Below are positions 10,080 to 22,900 of a DNA stretch of 64,000 nt, piece by piece. Position numbers and translations under genes: made by a program. The first letter of the stretch is position 1; every line of letters begins with the position of its first letter. The notes below the pieces were generated by a model that worked only from the letters and a program-made list of their open reading frames with translations, did not search any database and was not told the DNA's origin. The DNA is from Isoetes taiwanensis (lineage: Eukaryota; Streptophyta; Lycopodiopsida; Isoetales; Isoetaceae), in contig JAJEKV010000036.1 of NCBI GenBank assembly GCA_021234155.1, positions 6,533,079 through 6,597,078 of the forward strand. The letters are read 5' to 3'.

Positions 10080-13000
10080 TTTCTTTCATTACTTAATCAA
10101 ACTCAGATCTCATAGCCCATATCCTTCAATGAAAAGAAAGGAGAGCCAGCATTTTCCTAAAATTGCCTATGCAAGAACACTACTGTTGAGCCTACAGGTA
10201 GACAGGTACAATTCAATAATGCTCACATTTACATGTGAATTGCAAGGAGAGTAGTTAGGCTTTTTCTTGTTAGGGTCTGTATTTCAATGGTTTAAAATCT
10301 TCAAATCTCAAATGCATTGTAAAATTATAACTTTAAAGGGTTCGTTTGGACCTGCGTTAGAATCATCTCAAAAACCTTGAGGCAAAAAACGCTGTGAAGA
10401 AACTATGCCATTCTTTCCACCTAAGCATATTGTGATTTTTCTCTTGAAGAAATGTCAGAAAAAGCCCTAATCATTCTTCAGGTGAAGGTTTCTTTGATTA
10501 TTACCTCTCCTAAACCATAGATTCTCAAATACGATTTAGTATATCATGATATCAGTGATGAGTCCTCATGACTTTAATATCAATTGAGTGACGATCAAAG
10601 TGACAGATTGCGGTTATAAATGGTTGAAGATGCAACCGTCTGAAAAATGGATGGACACATCAAAAGGCAACAAAGTCTCTCATTTGGACTCCTGAATTAA
10701 TTAAAACAGCTTCAGCTCAGAACTATTCATCAGTTTGTGTTCTTTTCAATTGGAACCTTGTTCAATCAGTGCCCTCATAGTACCTCGAGTCATTTAATTT
10801 TGTGGTGGTGCAGGCTGGGCAGATTGTCAAGTTGGAGTGTTGGTAATGCAGTGGGGGACCTCTCCACCATCAAATGCACAAAAGGCTATTTCTGCTGATG
10901 ATGACCATCTGAATATTGATCTTATGGATCTATCTTCTTACTGTTACTATCATTTAAATATAATGATGTGTACAAAATGGATTTTGAAAGCTAAGCTGCA
11001 CAATGACCATTAAAAGGTACAGGGTTGCTTCATTTCCTCCTATCTTGGCTGTCTACAGAGTAATAATTATTTATAACCTTCAGGTCTAGAAGGACTTCGT
11101 TTACCGTGGAGAAAGCATGTACATTTTGATGGTATGCATAAACCTAACCTCTTGGCACAAATACAGTGTGAGCACTAATCTATTGGTGGTTAAGAGGGTT
11201 GGAGGTTGATTGAGATGTACTGATGGCTGGGCAAGCTATCCGTCAATTCAAGTTTATCTCAGTCCAATGTTTGCCAATGCTTAACAATTTGAAAGATGCT
11301 CTTACATTTCTTTATATCAGTATCTGCATTGGGTTGGACAACCATGCATGAAGTCAGACATTCATATGTTTGGCTCCGTTCCTTGAAATTTCTTCGACTC
11401 TGACAACCATGCCATGCCATGCGAAGCATCCTGGGCTTCTTTTTGGCCTGGTGACTTGTGCACCTTAGGCTGGTTGCGCGCGTTCCAAGGGTAAATGCAG
11501 GTTCCTCCTCCTCCTTGGGTTATGATGCTTTACCACAACGCTCTCTTATTTGGATGTACTGCTGGATCTTTATTTTGCCCACTATTTATATTTTGGGGCT
11601 TCCTCTAACTAGTTTGAATAGCTGAAATCTGTGGCGATGGATCAATTATCAAGTTCTGCGTTCTGTTTTCGTTGACATTCTAAAATTCAGTCATGCGAAA
11701 CAACTATGGGACTTTGCCAGTGGTTGTGATTATTTTCGGCTTGGTATGACTAGGCTGTGTGTCAAAGTCTTGTTTTTATTGATTATCAGCAAGGTCAAAG
11801 GAATTTTAATCTTCTGAACTGTTCTTCTAAGATGATATGTGCCATACTGGTTGACAGCTCTGGAATGCAGGGTTATCTGGTCTGAGGTTCAGCCTGGGCA
11901 AAACTCTTCGTTAATGGAAAAAATAAGAGGTTTATAACAATGACCTTTCCATTGGTCATTCTCCCTCTTTCATGGTATTTATCTATCGATCATTTCCTTT
12001 CATATATTTGACTATTATGTTTGAGACTAAACTGAACTGTGCCAGATGAACAGCTCTGGAATGCACAGGGTTTATCTTTGATCAGTTCTTCAAAAACAAC
12101 TCATGGAAGAAGATAAGGTTTGCTGTGCTGGAAATGATCATTATCTGTGAGTATTTGTCTCTTGATCATATTTCCTTTCATATAATCTCTGGTATATGTT
12201 TGAGATGACATTTCTGAGAACTTTATGATCAATGCTAAACTGAACATCTGATACATGGGCATCTCATATGTGTGGGTCTCTCATGTTGCAGGCTTTCAAG
12301 CTAATAGTTTGGACTCTGTAAGTGGAGAGAAAAGAAAGATGCATATGCTTATGATCTGAAGGAGAAAGACTGGGATGATCTTGTTCGCCTTGTTGTCAAT
12401 GTAAAAATGCTAATTTATTGCTGCTTTTTAGTTATCAAGGTTTAGTATTTGAGAGTTGAACTACAACTAACAACGGCAGGTTGGTAATTTTCAAAAAGGT
12501 TATTCCCGAAACCGACATAAGCAGTTCTGGCCTTCAATCATCTTGGAATCTCAGTTGGACATTTGTAACAGTTGGCCATTTTTTTAATTTGGTAATACTA
12601 GAAGTCAAGATATATACGTTCTATTGTTTAACTGCATTGAAGCAGTCGTATAAATGCATGAAATCGTGCGTTTTCCTAATTAATTCCAACTAAAGAATTA
12701 ATACGTTACTCTATTACAGGATGTGACTGACTTTAATAATGCATCAGTCTTGGCAATGTTAATCAATCATTTCTAGTTCAATACTCACTGATACCAGCGG
12801 TACAAAAATAAAACGTGGTATTTTGACACTGGTTAGCTGAATCTACATTCTTTTCTAGCTGTCATACATAAAATAATGGTAATCGGTTCTATACATGAAC
12901 AGTCTGCAGAGAAAAGCATTTGCAGATTCAAAATAAATTATTGAGGACAAGCTACCACAAGTTGTTTCCTTGAACTATTGGCTTCAACACCATGTTGAGA

Positions 13001-14735
13001 GGCTTTAATTGGGCCAAGTCTGTTCTCATCGAAATCTTGCTTCCTCTTTGCACAGTGCTGGTCAAGTGTGACCTGCAGACAGAGACTTGGTGAAGCAGAA
13101 GAGAAACTTATGAAATTCTTCATCTACAGAGAGAGCAATGCTTACCTCGCAGACAGCAGAAGCATAAAGTGGATCAAATTAACATGAGATCAATGATCAG
13201 GATTATATCTTCAGCGCTTCTCAAATTGGACACGACTTTTAGCACAATCCAATTGCAGGGATACAACAACATATGGCTAACTGCTGGCAATTCAGTGGGG
13301 TTTTCTAGTCTCTTTCAAGGCATGTAGAACGATCTCATTGCCTGCGCATCAAATATGTGATGCTTTCCTTTACGGCAAATCTTCTCTGCTTAACCGATAG
13401 ACATAGTCTCTGTCTGGAAGAGGAATGGATATATTTCAAAATTTCTCCGTTGCAACGAAAATAGTCAACTATGAAAATACGCGAATATATGGGCTGCGCT
13501 TCAACTCTTAAGTATCCCGAGGTCGACATTGTTGGATCTTGGGCGCCATATAAGCAAAGTACATAAAACACAAGTTCCCCGTTGTGCTAATCTGGTGGTA
13601 AAGGCAATCTTAAGTTTAACGACCGACATGAGTGCAGGATGTGGTTTTTGGGTGTTCGTCATTCTAGGTATTGCCAGTGGGAACATGGAGAAAAGATCAT
13701 ATTTGGATTATATTTGAACTGTGCAAAAAACGATGATCACGCTTGGGGGACACCTCGTTGTGCAGTGTGTTCATCAGGTTCTGTTTCATTCTTGTGCTGG
13801 GTCTTGTTTTGTTTTGGATAGGACAAGGTATCAAATATGTATGTGGATCAATATTATTGGATAAAGTAGCATGCTGGGTGCACACATGTGTCTACAGAGC
13901 CTTAAGCCCAAAACCGGGTGCAAAGATAATGGTGGTGCCAATATATCTGCAGGTGGGTGACTACTTAGTAGGTTATACTAATAAAGCCCTATTTCCCAGT
14001 GGTTTACTAGAACGCCTTGAGCTTGGGAAAGGATGTGGGTAAAACAAGCGAGTTCGACAGATGAATGCTGCATGGCTCGGATGGGAGGAATCCCAAGCTG
14101 TGGCTAAAATCCATGGTGTTTGAGATCACGCTTTGGAAATATCTGGCCTGTCTCATTCGGAAAGAGAATGTTGTCTTGAACATCAGTTTCATGCTACCTC
14201 ATTTCCATAAATGGTAGCTTGCAAAATCCTTTCTTCCAACATAAATTTCCTGTCCCATTGGTTTCTGGCTGAGATCTAACATTGTTTGCGCCATTCCCGA
14301 AGGATGTGGAGGTGCAATTTTATTCTGTAAGTTAGTATTCAAATATATAACTACATTGGGAATTGAAACCGTACCTTCCCGACCATATCACAATATACGT
14401 ACTGGATGGATTTACATCCTATCCATCCTCTAATCTTGAAGCGATTTATTAAATCTCTTTAATATGGTGCCGATTCATTAAAGCCAGTCATTTCCTTGTG
14501 AATAGAGCAATTTGAAAATGTTTCATAAAATTTGCTAAATCATTTCGTCTGGCAGGTCCTAACACTGAAATGACAAATCACTTCTAAATCCTTTTCATCA
14601 GAATATAAAATATATTCATTTGTTCTTTTAACTTTGAAAAGTTTATTGATATTAATACTCATGATCTTTGGTAATACCTTTTTCGTAAATGCTTGGGACC
14701 CAAATGATAATTGGGGTCTTCACGGATCTCCCCAA
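10080..14735. other. Non-coding or unrecognised; short tandem duplication at 11.85-12.24 kb
   Basis: No supportable gene. A decayed duplication of about 190-bp period is visible: CAGCTCTGGAATGCA at 11855 and 12051, TTTCCTTTCATATA at about 11994 and 12170, and TATGTTTGAGA at about 12017 and 12195. Scattered intron-like and UTR-like AT-rich sequence could belong to an undetected spliced transcript. Confidence 0.35.
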
Positions 14736-15065
14736 TTAAATAACATCTTGCCTCCAAAATCTTCGCCATGCAGCTAAAGTTTGTCTGGCTATAAACGATT
14801 CATTGCTGAAATGATACAATACTAATGTAGTATTGGCAGAGGGCTGATTAGCGAAAAGTTCCTGAATAATTGGCACTGCGTTCTGATGAAAAGATGTTTT
14901 ATATGATGATTCTTGTTGAATGCAAATAAAGGTTACAGTTGTGCTTTGCCTGATGTAATTTGCTGGCAGAAAATAGGTTCTTTGTATATTGAAACTGCTT
15001 TTCAACTTCAAATACTCAGTTGTAAACTCCATATTTGAATATGAGACAAGTTCTGCCACTACCAA
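14736..15065 (-). CDS. Unidentified 109-codon open frame
   Basis: An isolated frame in AT-rich DNA, with no motif, signal peptide or neighbour that suggests a role. It is listed only because of its length in an otherwise stop-rich stretch. It may be chance. Confidence 0.15.
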   Translation of the reverse strand: MVVAELVSYSNMEFTTEYLKLKSSFNIQRTYFLPANYIRQSTTVTFICIQQESSYKTSFHQNAVPIIQELFANQPSANTTLVLYHFSNESFIARQTLAAWRRFWRQDVI

Positions 15066-16719
15066 AATAACTTGGTCTTAAACAAAGTCTCGATCTTTCA
15101 CAGTTTAAAATATGTTTAAATAGATGTTCACGAAAATATATCTTGGCGTCATCTCATTTCTGGTCCTTATATCTTGATTAAATTATCTGATTCCCTCATT
15201 ATAGTTTATACAATAACTATTACAGCATCTAGATCGTGAGAAGGATCCTAAACCAACAACCAAATGCTATAGATTGCTCTTTTCACGTTTTCTGTTTGTC
15301 ATTTCAAAAATAATGGTGGCAATGTACTCTGATGCTCTGGTATCCATGTCTAAAGATAAATCTGAATCTTTTAAGAAAATTCCTCTTTTTTTATTTGATA
15401 GATTCTGAAGATCAAGAAGCTGGAGAGGATATTTGTAAATGATCGGATACTTAAAAATGTAGGTATTACAATACTCTTGGGAGATTGTTCCGCCTAATCA
15501 AGCATTTCTAATTTACAAATATTATCGAATACCAAATTTCCATAGTCTGCCATTGTACATCTTCTAGAGGCTCAAGCATATACCATGAAATATTTACTAT
15601 ATGGAGGCGTTGTACCCTCTTCACCGATTACAGCTCAAATTAAAGTAGTGAGTTTATAGAACTGATATCTTTGTAAGTAGGGGTGTGGACATTGACAAAT
15701 ATATCTTTTAATAAGACATTGGACATTGGCAAATATAATACCAGGACGATGTTAGGCAAACTTTTCATTCTCCAATTTCATAATGTTTCCTCAAATAGCC
15801 AGGATATGGTTCAGTCGAAGTCCTTCCATGACAGTATAAAAAACTTTCACCGTCGCTAAACTCAATGATCCTCATTCGTGAATAAACCTCTAGAAATTTG
15901 CATAGCGGTGCGAAAAACTAGAGACTAAAGGTAATGCACAAAACTTGATCAATTAGCTCTGGCGTGCTTTCTTGAAATGTAGGAATAAGTTTACCTTTCT
16001 GACTTTTGTAGTGCCTTGGCATGCTACTTTGCAATGTGCCAATGCCCAAATTGTGGAAGCGTCTATACTTGTGCTTGTTAGGCACGTAAGCAACATCCAA
16101 ATTACCATCGCCTCATAAGTTATCTAAAGTCACTCGGAGTGAGCAACCCATTATGGAGAAGTAGATACCCCACACGGCAAACAAAGCAAAAGGCGGCTAA
16201 GGGATGCCTTTGAGACATTACTAAACATAGGGTAGCTCTTGCACACAAATGGACATGTGTTTATAAATCACATCATTCGATATTAATGATTATTTTCTTT
16301 AACTTTCAAATAAAATTAAGCATTGCTGTTTCCTTTGACCAAAGTAATAAAATTTCAACTTGATCAACACAAGAATTTCTTACTTTCATTTCGTTTTGTA
16401 TAAACTAAAGTGAGATATGATCATGATCATATAATTACATGAGAAAGGAAGAAAGATGGCTCTGCATCTTATCTCCTCATTTCCTATTTCCCCAATGACG
16501 GAGCGGAAAGAATGCCATGATTTCTTGGTGTATATACATGGTTAAATGCCATGTTTTGGTTGTTACACTGAGTGGAGTATATTATCTCCAGTGGCCTCCC
16601 CTAGTATATTCTTTGATTATAATAATCAGCCCTATAGATAAGCTAGGTGTTTTGCATATAAATCTTTGGCATTCCAGGAGCGTTGTTATGATTTCCTCTA
16701 TTTTCTGGATGTAAAAACA
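15066..16719. other. Intergenic, nothing recognised
   Basis: AT-rich sequence with frequent stops in all frames. No repeat or motif stands out. Confidence 0.4.
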
Positions 16720-18545
16720 TATGTGGTTTGATAATGCTTTCATTACCACTGGCTTTATGAAGCTTCGTTGCAAACGTAAGTCGTTGTTTGCTTGTGGCTA
16801 TGGTGAAAACTCCGCCAGTTCACGAATTCCTCTTTGTTGTCTGGACATCTAGTATATCTTATACTCCGCTCTAGCGCCTGTGCAGATCCATGACACACTG
16901 GGTAGTAAGCGCCATGATTGCTTTTTCTCGAACCACGTGATGGCAACCACAATCCTCCATGTGCGCTTCTTTGTATTTATCAGGTATCTGCGATGGTTTT
17001 GGATCTTTGCGTCAAGGAATAAACTAATAAGGTCTTCTGGTACAGCAAAAACCCATCAAATATTAATCCGGACACAAGATCGGTGGATTTTGTAGTCATG
17101 GCGACCATTCGTCCAGGAGCTACAAACAATACTAATGTTGCAAACTCCACGATTTATTTGCAATATCTCGGTGATAAAGGCTCTCTAACGCCTGACCCAG
17201 TGCCTTGTATTCAATATCTAGCATGGACCTGCAAAATGCAGACAAATAGCGGTCTGATTTTACAAGCTGCACAACATTAACGATGAATGGCATTTTCTTC
17301 TATTTTTGGTATTTACGACCAAAATACATGCTCACCTCATGGTGAAAAGCCGCGGTACCAACTCTGCACCTTGGTGGGTGCACCTATTAACCACCCTGTC
17401 TGTCACAAAAACCAAAATCATGGACTTATTAAACCACTACAGGATAAATTAAAATTGGTTATTTTCAAATGATGTTTATACTCCAATACTGGTAAAAATA
17501 CCATCGTTGAGTTGGGGATTTTTATTGCATTTTCCATTATCATATAGAAGGTAATCCACAATGTGGGATCGATGCCGGGGATGGCCCTTTGTACATCTTT
17601 ACAGTAGCTATAAAATATAGAAGGTGGAATTCGGATAATTGATTCTCATGCCAATCATTGTATGGTTGATAATGCTCATTCCCTGTGACCTGTCTCGTTA
17701 TTTAAACAAATGATTATACATGGCAACTCTTCTCAGTGGCTTCACTTGATTCACATGGTTCATTCCCTCTTTGGTATCTAACAGTATATTCTCAGCCCTT
17801 CTCATTTTAAGATCCAGCCTGGTGGCATGCTCATTCTTTTTTCCTCAAGATCTTAGTGATGGCAACTTTCACGTCCTCCATGTGCTAACACATATTTTAT
17901 CCTGGTATCCTGCGGTAGTTTCTGATCACGCATCGAGGAATAAGCATCAAGATCTTTAGATTCTAACAAAACCCATCAAATATTAAATTCAGTTTGCAAG
18001 ATCGAAATTGGGATTACAGCATGATCTAAATACGCGTCATTAATTCAGGAGCCACAAACAATACTAAATATTTGCAGCCACGATTTGTTGCAAATACCAC
18101 TGTGGTGATAAAAGGAGCTCTCCTAACGCGCGAAAGCTCAAATCGTGGGCTTGTTCAATATCAGCATGAACGCAAAATATTAAGACAAATGCGATCAATT
18201 TTACAAGCTACTATAACATTAACAACGATGAATATTCTTCTTTACTGACACGCTCATTTGACAAAATATACATTGCTCCACCTCATCAATGAAAACACGC
18301 CCGTTTCCAACTTCCTTTAGTCGATCTTATCTTCCTCATTATATCCACAAAAGCCAAAATCCTTCAGGGCTTCAAACTGGGATAAATTAAGGTAGATTTA
18401 TTTTCAAATGATGTTGTATAATGTGACATCATCATTGTACGAAGTTAGGATTTTGTGCATTTTCTACATATCATATAGAAGGTAATCCGTGAAATATTTG
18501 GTCACTAGGGATGCCAGCGCCACTGTACATCTTACAGCAATATGG
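16720..18545. repeat. Decayed tandem duplication, period about 930 bp
   Basis: Two diverged copies (about 16720-17600 and 17655-18545) are collinear over most of their length. Matching anchors include GGTTGATAATGCT-like (16725/17662), GATGGCAAC (16938/17858), CCCATCAAATATTAA (17052/17972), GGAGCTACAAACAATACTAA-like (about 17115/18049), TTTTCAAATGATGTT (17462/18402) and CATATAGAAGGTAATCC (17541/18472). Offsets drift from 920 to 937 through indels. No reading frame is conserved between the copies, so the unit is probably non-coding or a long-dead element. Confidence 0.75.
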
Positions 18546-20999
18546 GTGGAGAACTTTATGGTGATTTCTTCTGTAACAGTTATTTCAGTCTTCTTTGGGT
18601 TTCTCATTTGTCATAATTATGTACAGCCTGCCGACGTCAAGGTCATGGAGTGGCCATCCCTCTGAGATAATATAATCTTTGTTGATAAGATTGAATGAAA
18701 AAGTTAGAGTTATGTAGTCGGAAAGAAAAACAACACTTACTTGAACAATTTCTTTCCTTTTTATGAACCTCGCTTGGCGAAAAGATATTCTTGACTAAAT
18801 CAAATTAGTGGCAAAACATATCCTTCTAGTTTCTTTGCTGTTGACACAATATAAATAACGTCTCCTCAACACATACAAAATTTTTTAGCATATGTTTCTT
18901 GTTAGTACGGATAGTCTATCAATTTCACATTCAAAACATACAATCTTTCTTCCTCATACGTTATTTCAAAACTAAAGGCGCAAAGTGAGGTCATTCCAGG
19001 GGATGCGACCAAGAGTGCACTTTTCTTTAATTAAAGCATCATATATTGTAGGGTCGGTTCAACATGATTCCTTCAAGCATAACCAGCCAATAATTACGTG
19101 ACTAATGCTTTTGGCACTTCATGGTACTTCTGTTTTGGGTAGGATTCGTGCTGAATTTGAAAAATTCTTATTGAGAACAAATCAAAATGAATACGGTGAA
19201 TGCAACAACAAATGGGTCCTTACCTCTCTCATCATAGACTTCTTTGACTTCAGTCAAGACCATTGTGGGGTTCATGAGGAACCTGTTTCTTTACTTCTGA
19301 AGAAAAACTTGATCAACCACTAGAGTAGGAAAGGCACTGCAATGAACATTTGGCACTCATAGTTTGCACACAATTCAATTTGTACACTAAAATTTGAGCT
19401 GTAGTGTTTCAAACTTTTGTAAGTTCTTGTACAATACCTAGACCCAGCCTTTGTCTTTCAGTCTTTGGAGACTGACTGAGTAATGCTAAAACCTTTTTTT
19501 TTTTCTGAATGTATCCTACAAGCCAGTGATCTCTGGCTTGCTCCATTACAATCCAGAGGCCAGGCTGAGGCCGGTTCATCTCTTCCTATCAAGCAACTCC
19601 AGCCGTGAGGCATGTAATTTAACTCTTTGCATGCTAAGTTATTAGCCTCAAAATCGAATATAAAATAGTGTCTGGTACAAAATAACATATACTTAGAAGC
19701 CATTCCAGCTGAAATGAAGAACAGAAAGACAAAAGTTTGACATTGTGAAAGCACCACACAGAGTCAAGGACGCTTCATGTGTGTCTGTAGCTGCTTTTTA
19801 TAGTGATTGAACCTCCTCGATCTTGTCTTGTCCTCATTACACCATTTGCTGTCGATGATGTGATAAAATAATATGGGCTGAAGAAAAGTATTTAAAGGCA
19901 GGAGTTAATTGCGCCCATAGCCCACTTTGAATGGGGAATTTGGATGGCGCATTCTGATGAGTTTGGTGTATTTCTGAGTATGTAACACTAACATATATGG
20001 ATACCCACATACCCACATAAGCGAGGTTTGCCCCTAGAGCAACTTCATCTATAAAAAAAAAAAATGCAATAAAGCCTACATAAAATCAGACACAAATATG
20101 ATTCTTGGCAGAATATAGAGGCTGAGCCCTGGGAAGGCTCAAGGTGGCATTGAACCGGAGATAGATACGGCGGATGATTTTCCTGTCGATAAACTGGCTG
20201 GTTCAAAACAACACGGCAATTATTTAATCTAAGTTGCTTTGAGGGCAATCTCAAAGCAAAGAATACTTCGGTGAACTTCAGCAAATATCAACCAATAATG
20301 CTGGACCATTGGGGAAGTTATTTCTGCAGGTGGCCGAGGCCGGATGCAGAAGGCCAAGCTGGTGGCGAGCCGGAATGGTTCGATGGCGAGGCTCCGCCAT
20401 ATAAACCAATGCCGGTCCCGTTACATCAGGCGGATCTTATCAAAATTATACTCGCGTTCCGGAATGTTCTAGAACTCCAGAAAAGGCTATTTCTCAAATG
20501 CAGAATATCTTAATCGGTGGCGTGGTTGTGATGGCTGAAAGTTGCGGTTGAAGTTCAAACCTTTAGCCCGTTACCTTCTTTTGCATTCATCTTGGTATAA
20601 TACCATGGTTTCCGCCATCCTCTATAATACGATGGTGCCGATGCAGTCAAAATGCTTGTCAAGGGTAATGGTGGTGGAAAGCGCATTTATGGAGCATTAG
20701 TCATATGTAGAAACTGCGTGACGTGCGTCTGCATAATGCTCGATGGCATTCACATGCTGGAAGGTGATGAAAGGTCTAATTGGAAAGTCTGGAGCTTCGG
20801 TGAGACTCGACGCAGTATTAGCCAGGCTACATATCAGCACTAAGAGACCAATCAGGTGCTGGAGTTTAGAAGAGCGGGGATCGCTGAGTAGAGGCTAATA
20901 GAAAGCCTAGCTGCCCAATCATCACAGATTAACCAACCATCTCAAAATATTGTAGGTAGTTAATATATACCACCTTTATTCTTTTGGATGATAGTGAAA
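18546..20999. other. Intergenic; unidentified small plus-strand frames near 20.3-20.8 kb
   Basis: Plus-strand frames at 20271-20513 and 20652-20843 are GC-richer than the surroundings. The first includes WPRPDAEGQAGGEPEWFDGE. I recognise no family. They adjoin the 3' side of the gypsy fossil and might be decayed sequence of another element. The rest is AT-rich with no gene. Confidence 0.3.
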
Positions 21000-22900
21000 G
21001 TCAATGAATCAACATATAATAGCTCCAAAGTTAACCCAAAGCCCTCAGGTGAGGTCGATCCTTTGATAGTATCAGCGATGGGCTACTTCTGAAGGAGGGT
21101 GGCTATTCTGGTGGTGATGATTGCAAAGGATAAAATGAGCCTCAGAGGATCTAGCAGCCACGATGCTGCAGCCCCCCAGAGGTGGTGGCTGGGACAAATC
21201 CATTGAAATATTCTTCCAAGCTCACATCTGGGCAGGCAACTCAAAAGAAGACCATGGGAGATGTCTCGGCATGGGTTAGCCGCCTGGGATGGATCGGTCG
21301 GCCAGAGCAGGCGGGCTCGGATCACTGTCAGTCTCGAACAATGGTCTGGCCACTCCCGAGTGTCAATCATGATGAAGATCACTGGCAATCCTAGGGCAGG
21401 AACCAAGCACCATGGAACATACAAGCTATGCAAAGACGAGTCCATCTTGGATCAGTAGTCTTGGTGCATTTGTTGAAAGATGATGCAGGCAAGATGTAAA
21501 GTATCTTGTGACGATGGATCGGAGGAAGAGATACCCGGATAGACTCTAGCAGTACTTGTGGTGTGGCCTCAGAATAAGTATTGTGCAATGGAGACCATGC
21601 AGAATAATCTGAGTTCTTTGATCATGGAATCACTGGCTTGGCTCTTGGTAGGAAAGCGTCGAGACAAACATCAGGCTGGCTTCCTTGAAAATCGAGGATG
21701 TGCAATCCAGAAATCAACGGTCTGTGCCAGTATGCCGTTTCATTGATGGTTCAACACTCGGGTAGACTAAATATTCCAAATTTGATAAATGTACCATTTG
21801 AGGCCTTATGAGAGATCCAGAAATATCTTTACTCCTGGTAGATCAAATTATAAATTCATGACTCCTTGTATAAATAAGATAGTTGATTTGCTAGGCCTAG
21901 AACTTCCTTGAGGTGATAAGTGATCGAATACTGCTGATTCATGGCTATGACAGATACCAAGGCGAAATCAGGCTTAGAAACACAGCATAGTGAATCTGCA
22001 TGAGCAGGCCCAGTGGTAAGCCTTCGCCAGGGGAGTGATAAGCAGGTTTCCTTCACTTTCTATTCAAATTCAGATTCTTGATAAGTGAAACGTAAAGGAA
22101 ATCTCTAAATAATACTTGAATAAACCACAGATAAATTTGGCAAATCAAGAAAAACACGAATATCTCGGATGGCGGAGTGTTTACTGCTAGAATAGTGCGG
22201 CATTCACGGGGTCAGGGCTCATGAAAGTGATTTGATAGCCAAGGAACTTGACGACCTCTTTCTCAGTAGCACCTTAACAGCATAAGAATCTGTTGCGCCA
22301 ACTTCTTCGGGCATGTTTCTTCATGCTCTTGAGGAGTCACGAATAGACCCGAACTTATTTAAATAAATAGTAACAAGAGGTTAAAAGGCTCTAAAGAAAG
22401 ACATCATTAGCCATGTCTTTGAAAGATTGCGGGTATTAGTAAAGGCCAAAGACGCATGTCCTCCATGATAAGCGTACCAAGTTGAGCATCTGCTCATCAT
22501 CTTCACAGTCAAAGATAGTTATAAAGCTGAATGTGATTTTGATAAATGTATGTGCTGCCTTTAGGCCCGCTCAGTAACTCACGGAATCAAAGGAAGAGGA
22601 TACCAATTGCATATAGTTGACAGTTTTGTTGGTAGCGATACAATAGCGCAAAAATTCTCCTTCTTGGAAATGAAAAGATAGGAGTTCCTCTAGTGCAGTA
22701 ATATAGGATACAAACCCAATTGCAATTCTTGATGTACTCACAAGCCATGAGGACAAAATGCAGGCTTCAACTGAGTTTTATCAAAATATGGAAGAATTTC
22801 TTGTGCCCACTCAGGAGGACAGGGTGAACATTCTTGGTACAGTTGACTGAAGGATGAAGTTGAATTGAATGCTAAATTGGATCTGCCTTCCGGATCAAAT
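21000..22900 (-). mobile_element. Ty3/gypsy retrotransposon pol fossil (RT, RNase H, integrase)
   Basis: Minus-strand fragments in changing frames follow gypsy pol order. LSTICNWYPLPLIP (about 22.6 kb) corresponds to the 'KNRYPLPRIDDL' RT motif. CVFGLYQYPQSFKDMANDVF (about 22.4 kb) corresponds to 'MPFGLxNAPATFQxxMNDVF'. TPQEHEETCPKKL follows, and IRDIRVFLDLPNL (about 22.15 kb) corresponds to 'VRDIQVFLGFANFYRRF'. KPDFALVSVIAMNQQYSITY (about 21.93 kb) is the RNase H start 'ASDFALGAVL...ITYHSRKF'. WKNISMDLSQPPPLGGCSI (about 21.2 kb) is the integrase 'ISMDFIVGLPPSGG'. The YLDD catalytic box is not recognisable, and stops are frequent. No LTRs were identified. This is an old dead element, and the ends are approximate. 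Confidence 0.75.
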
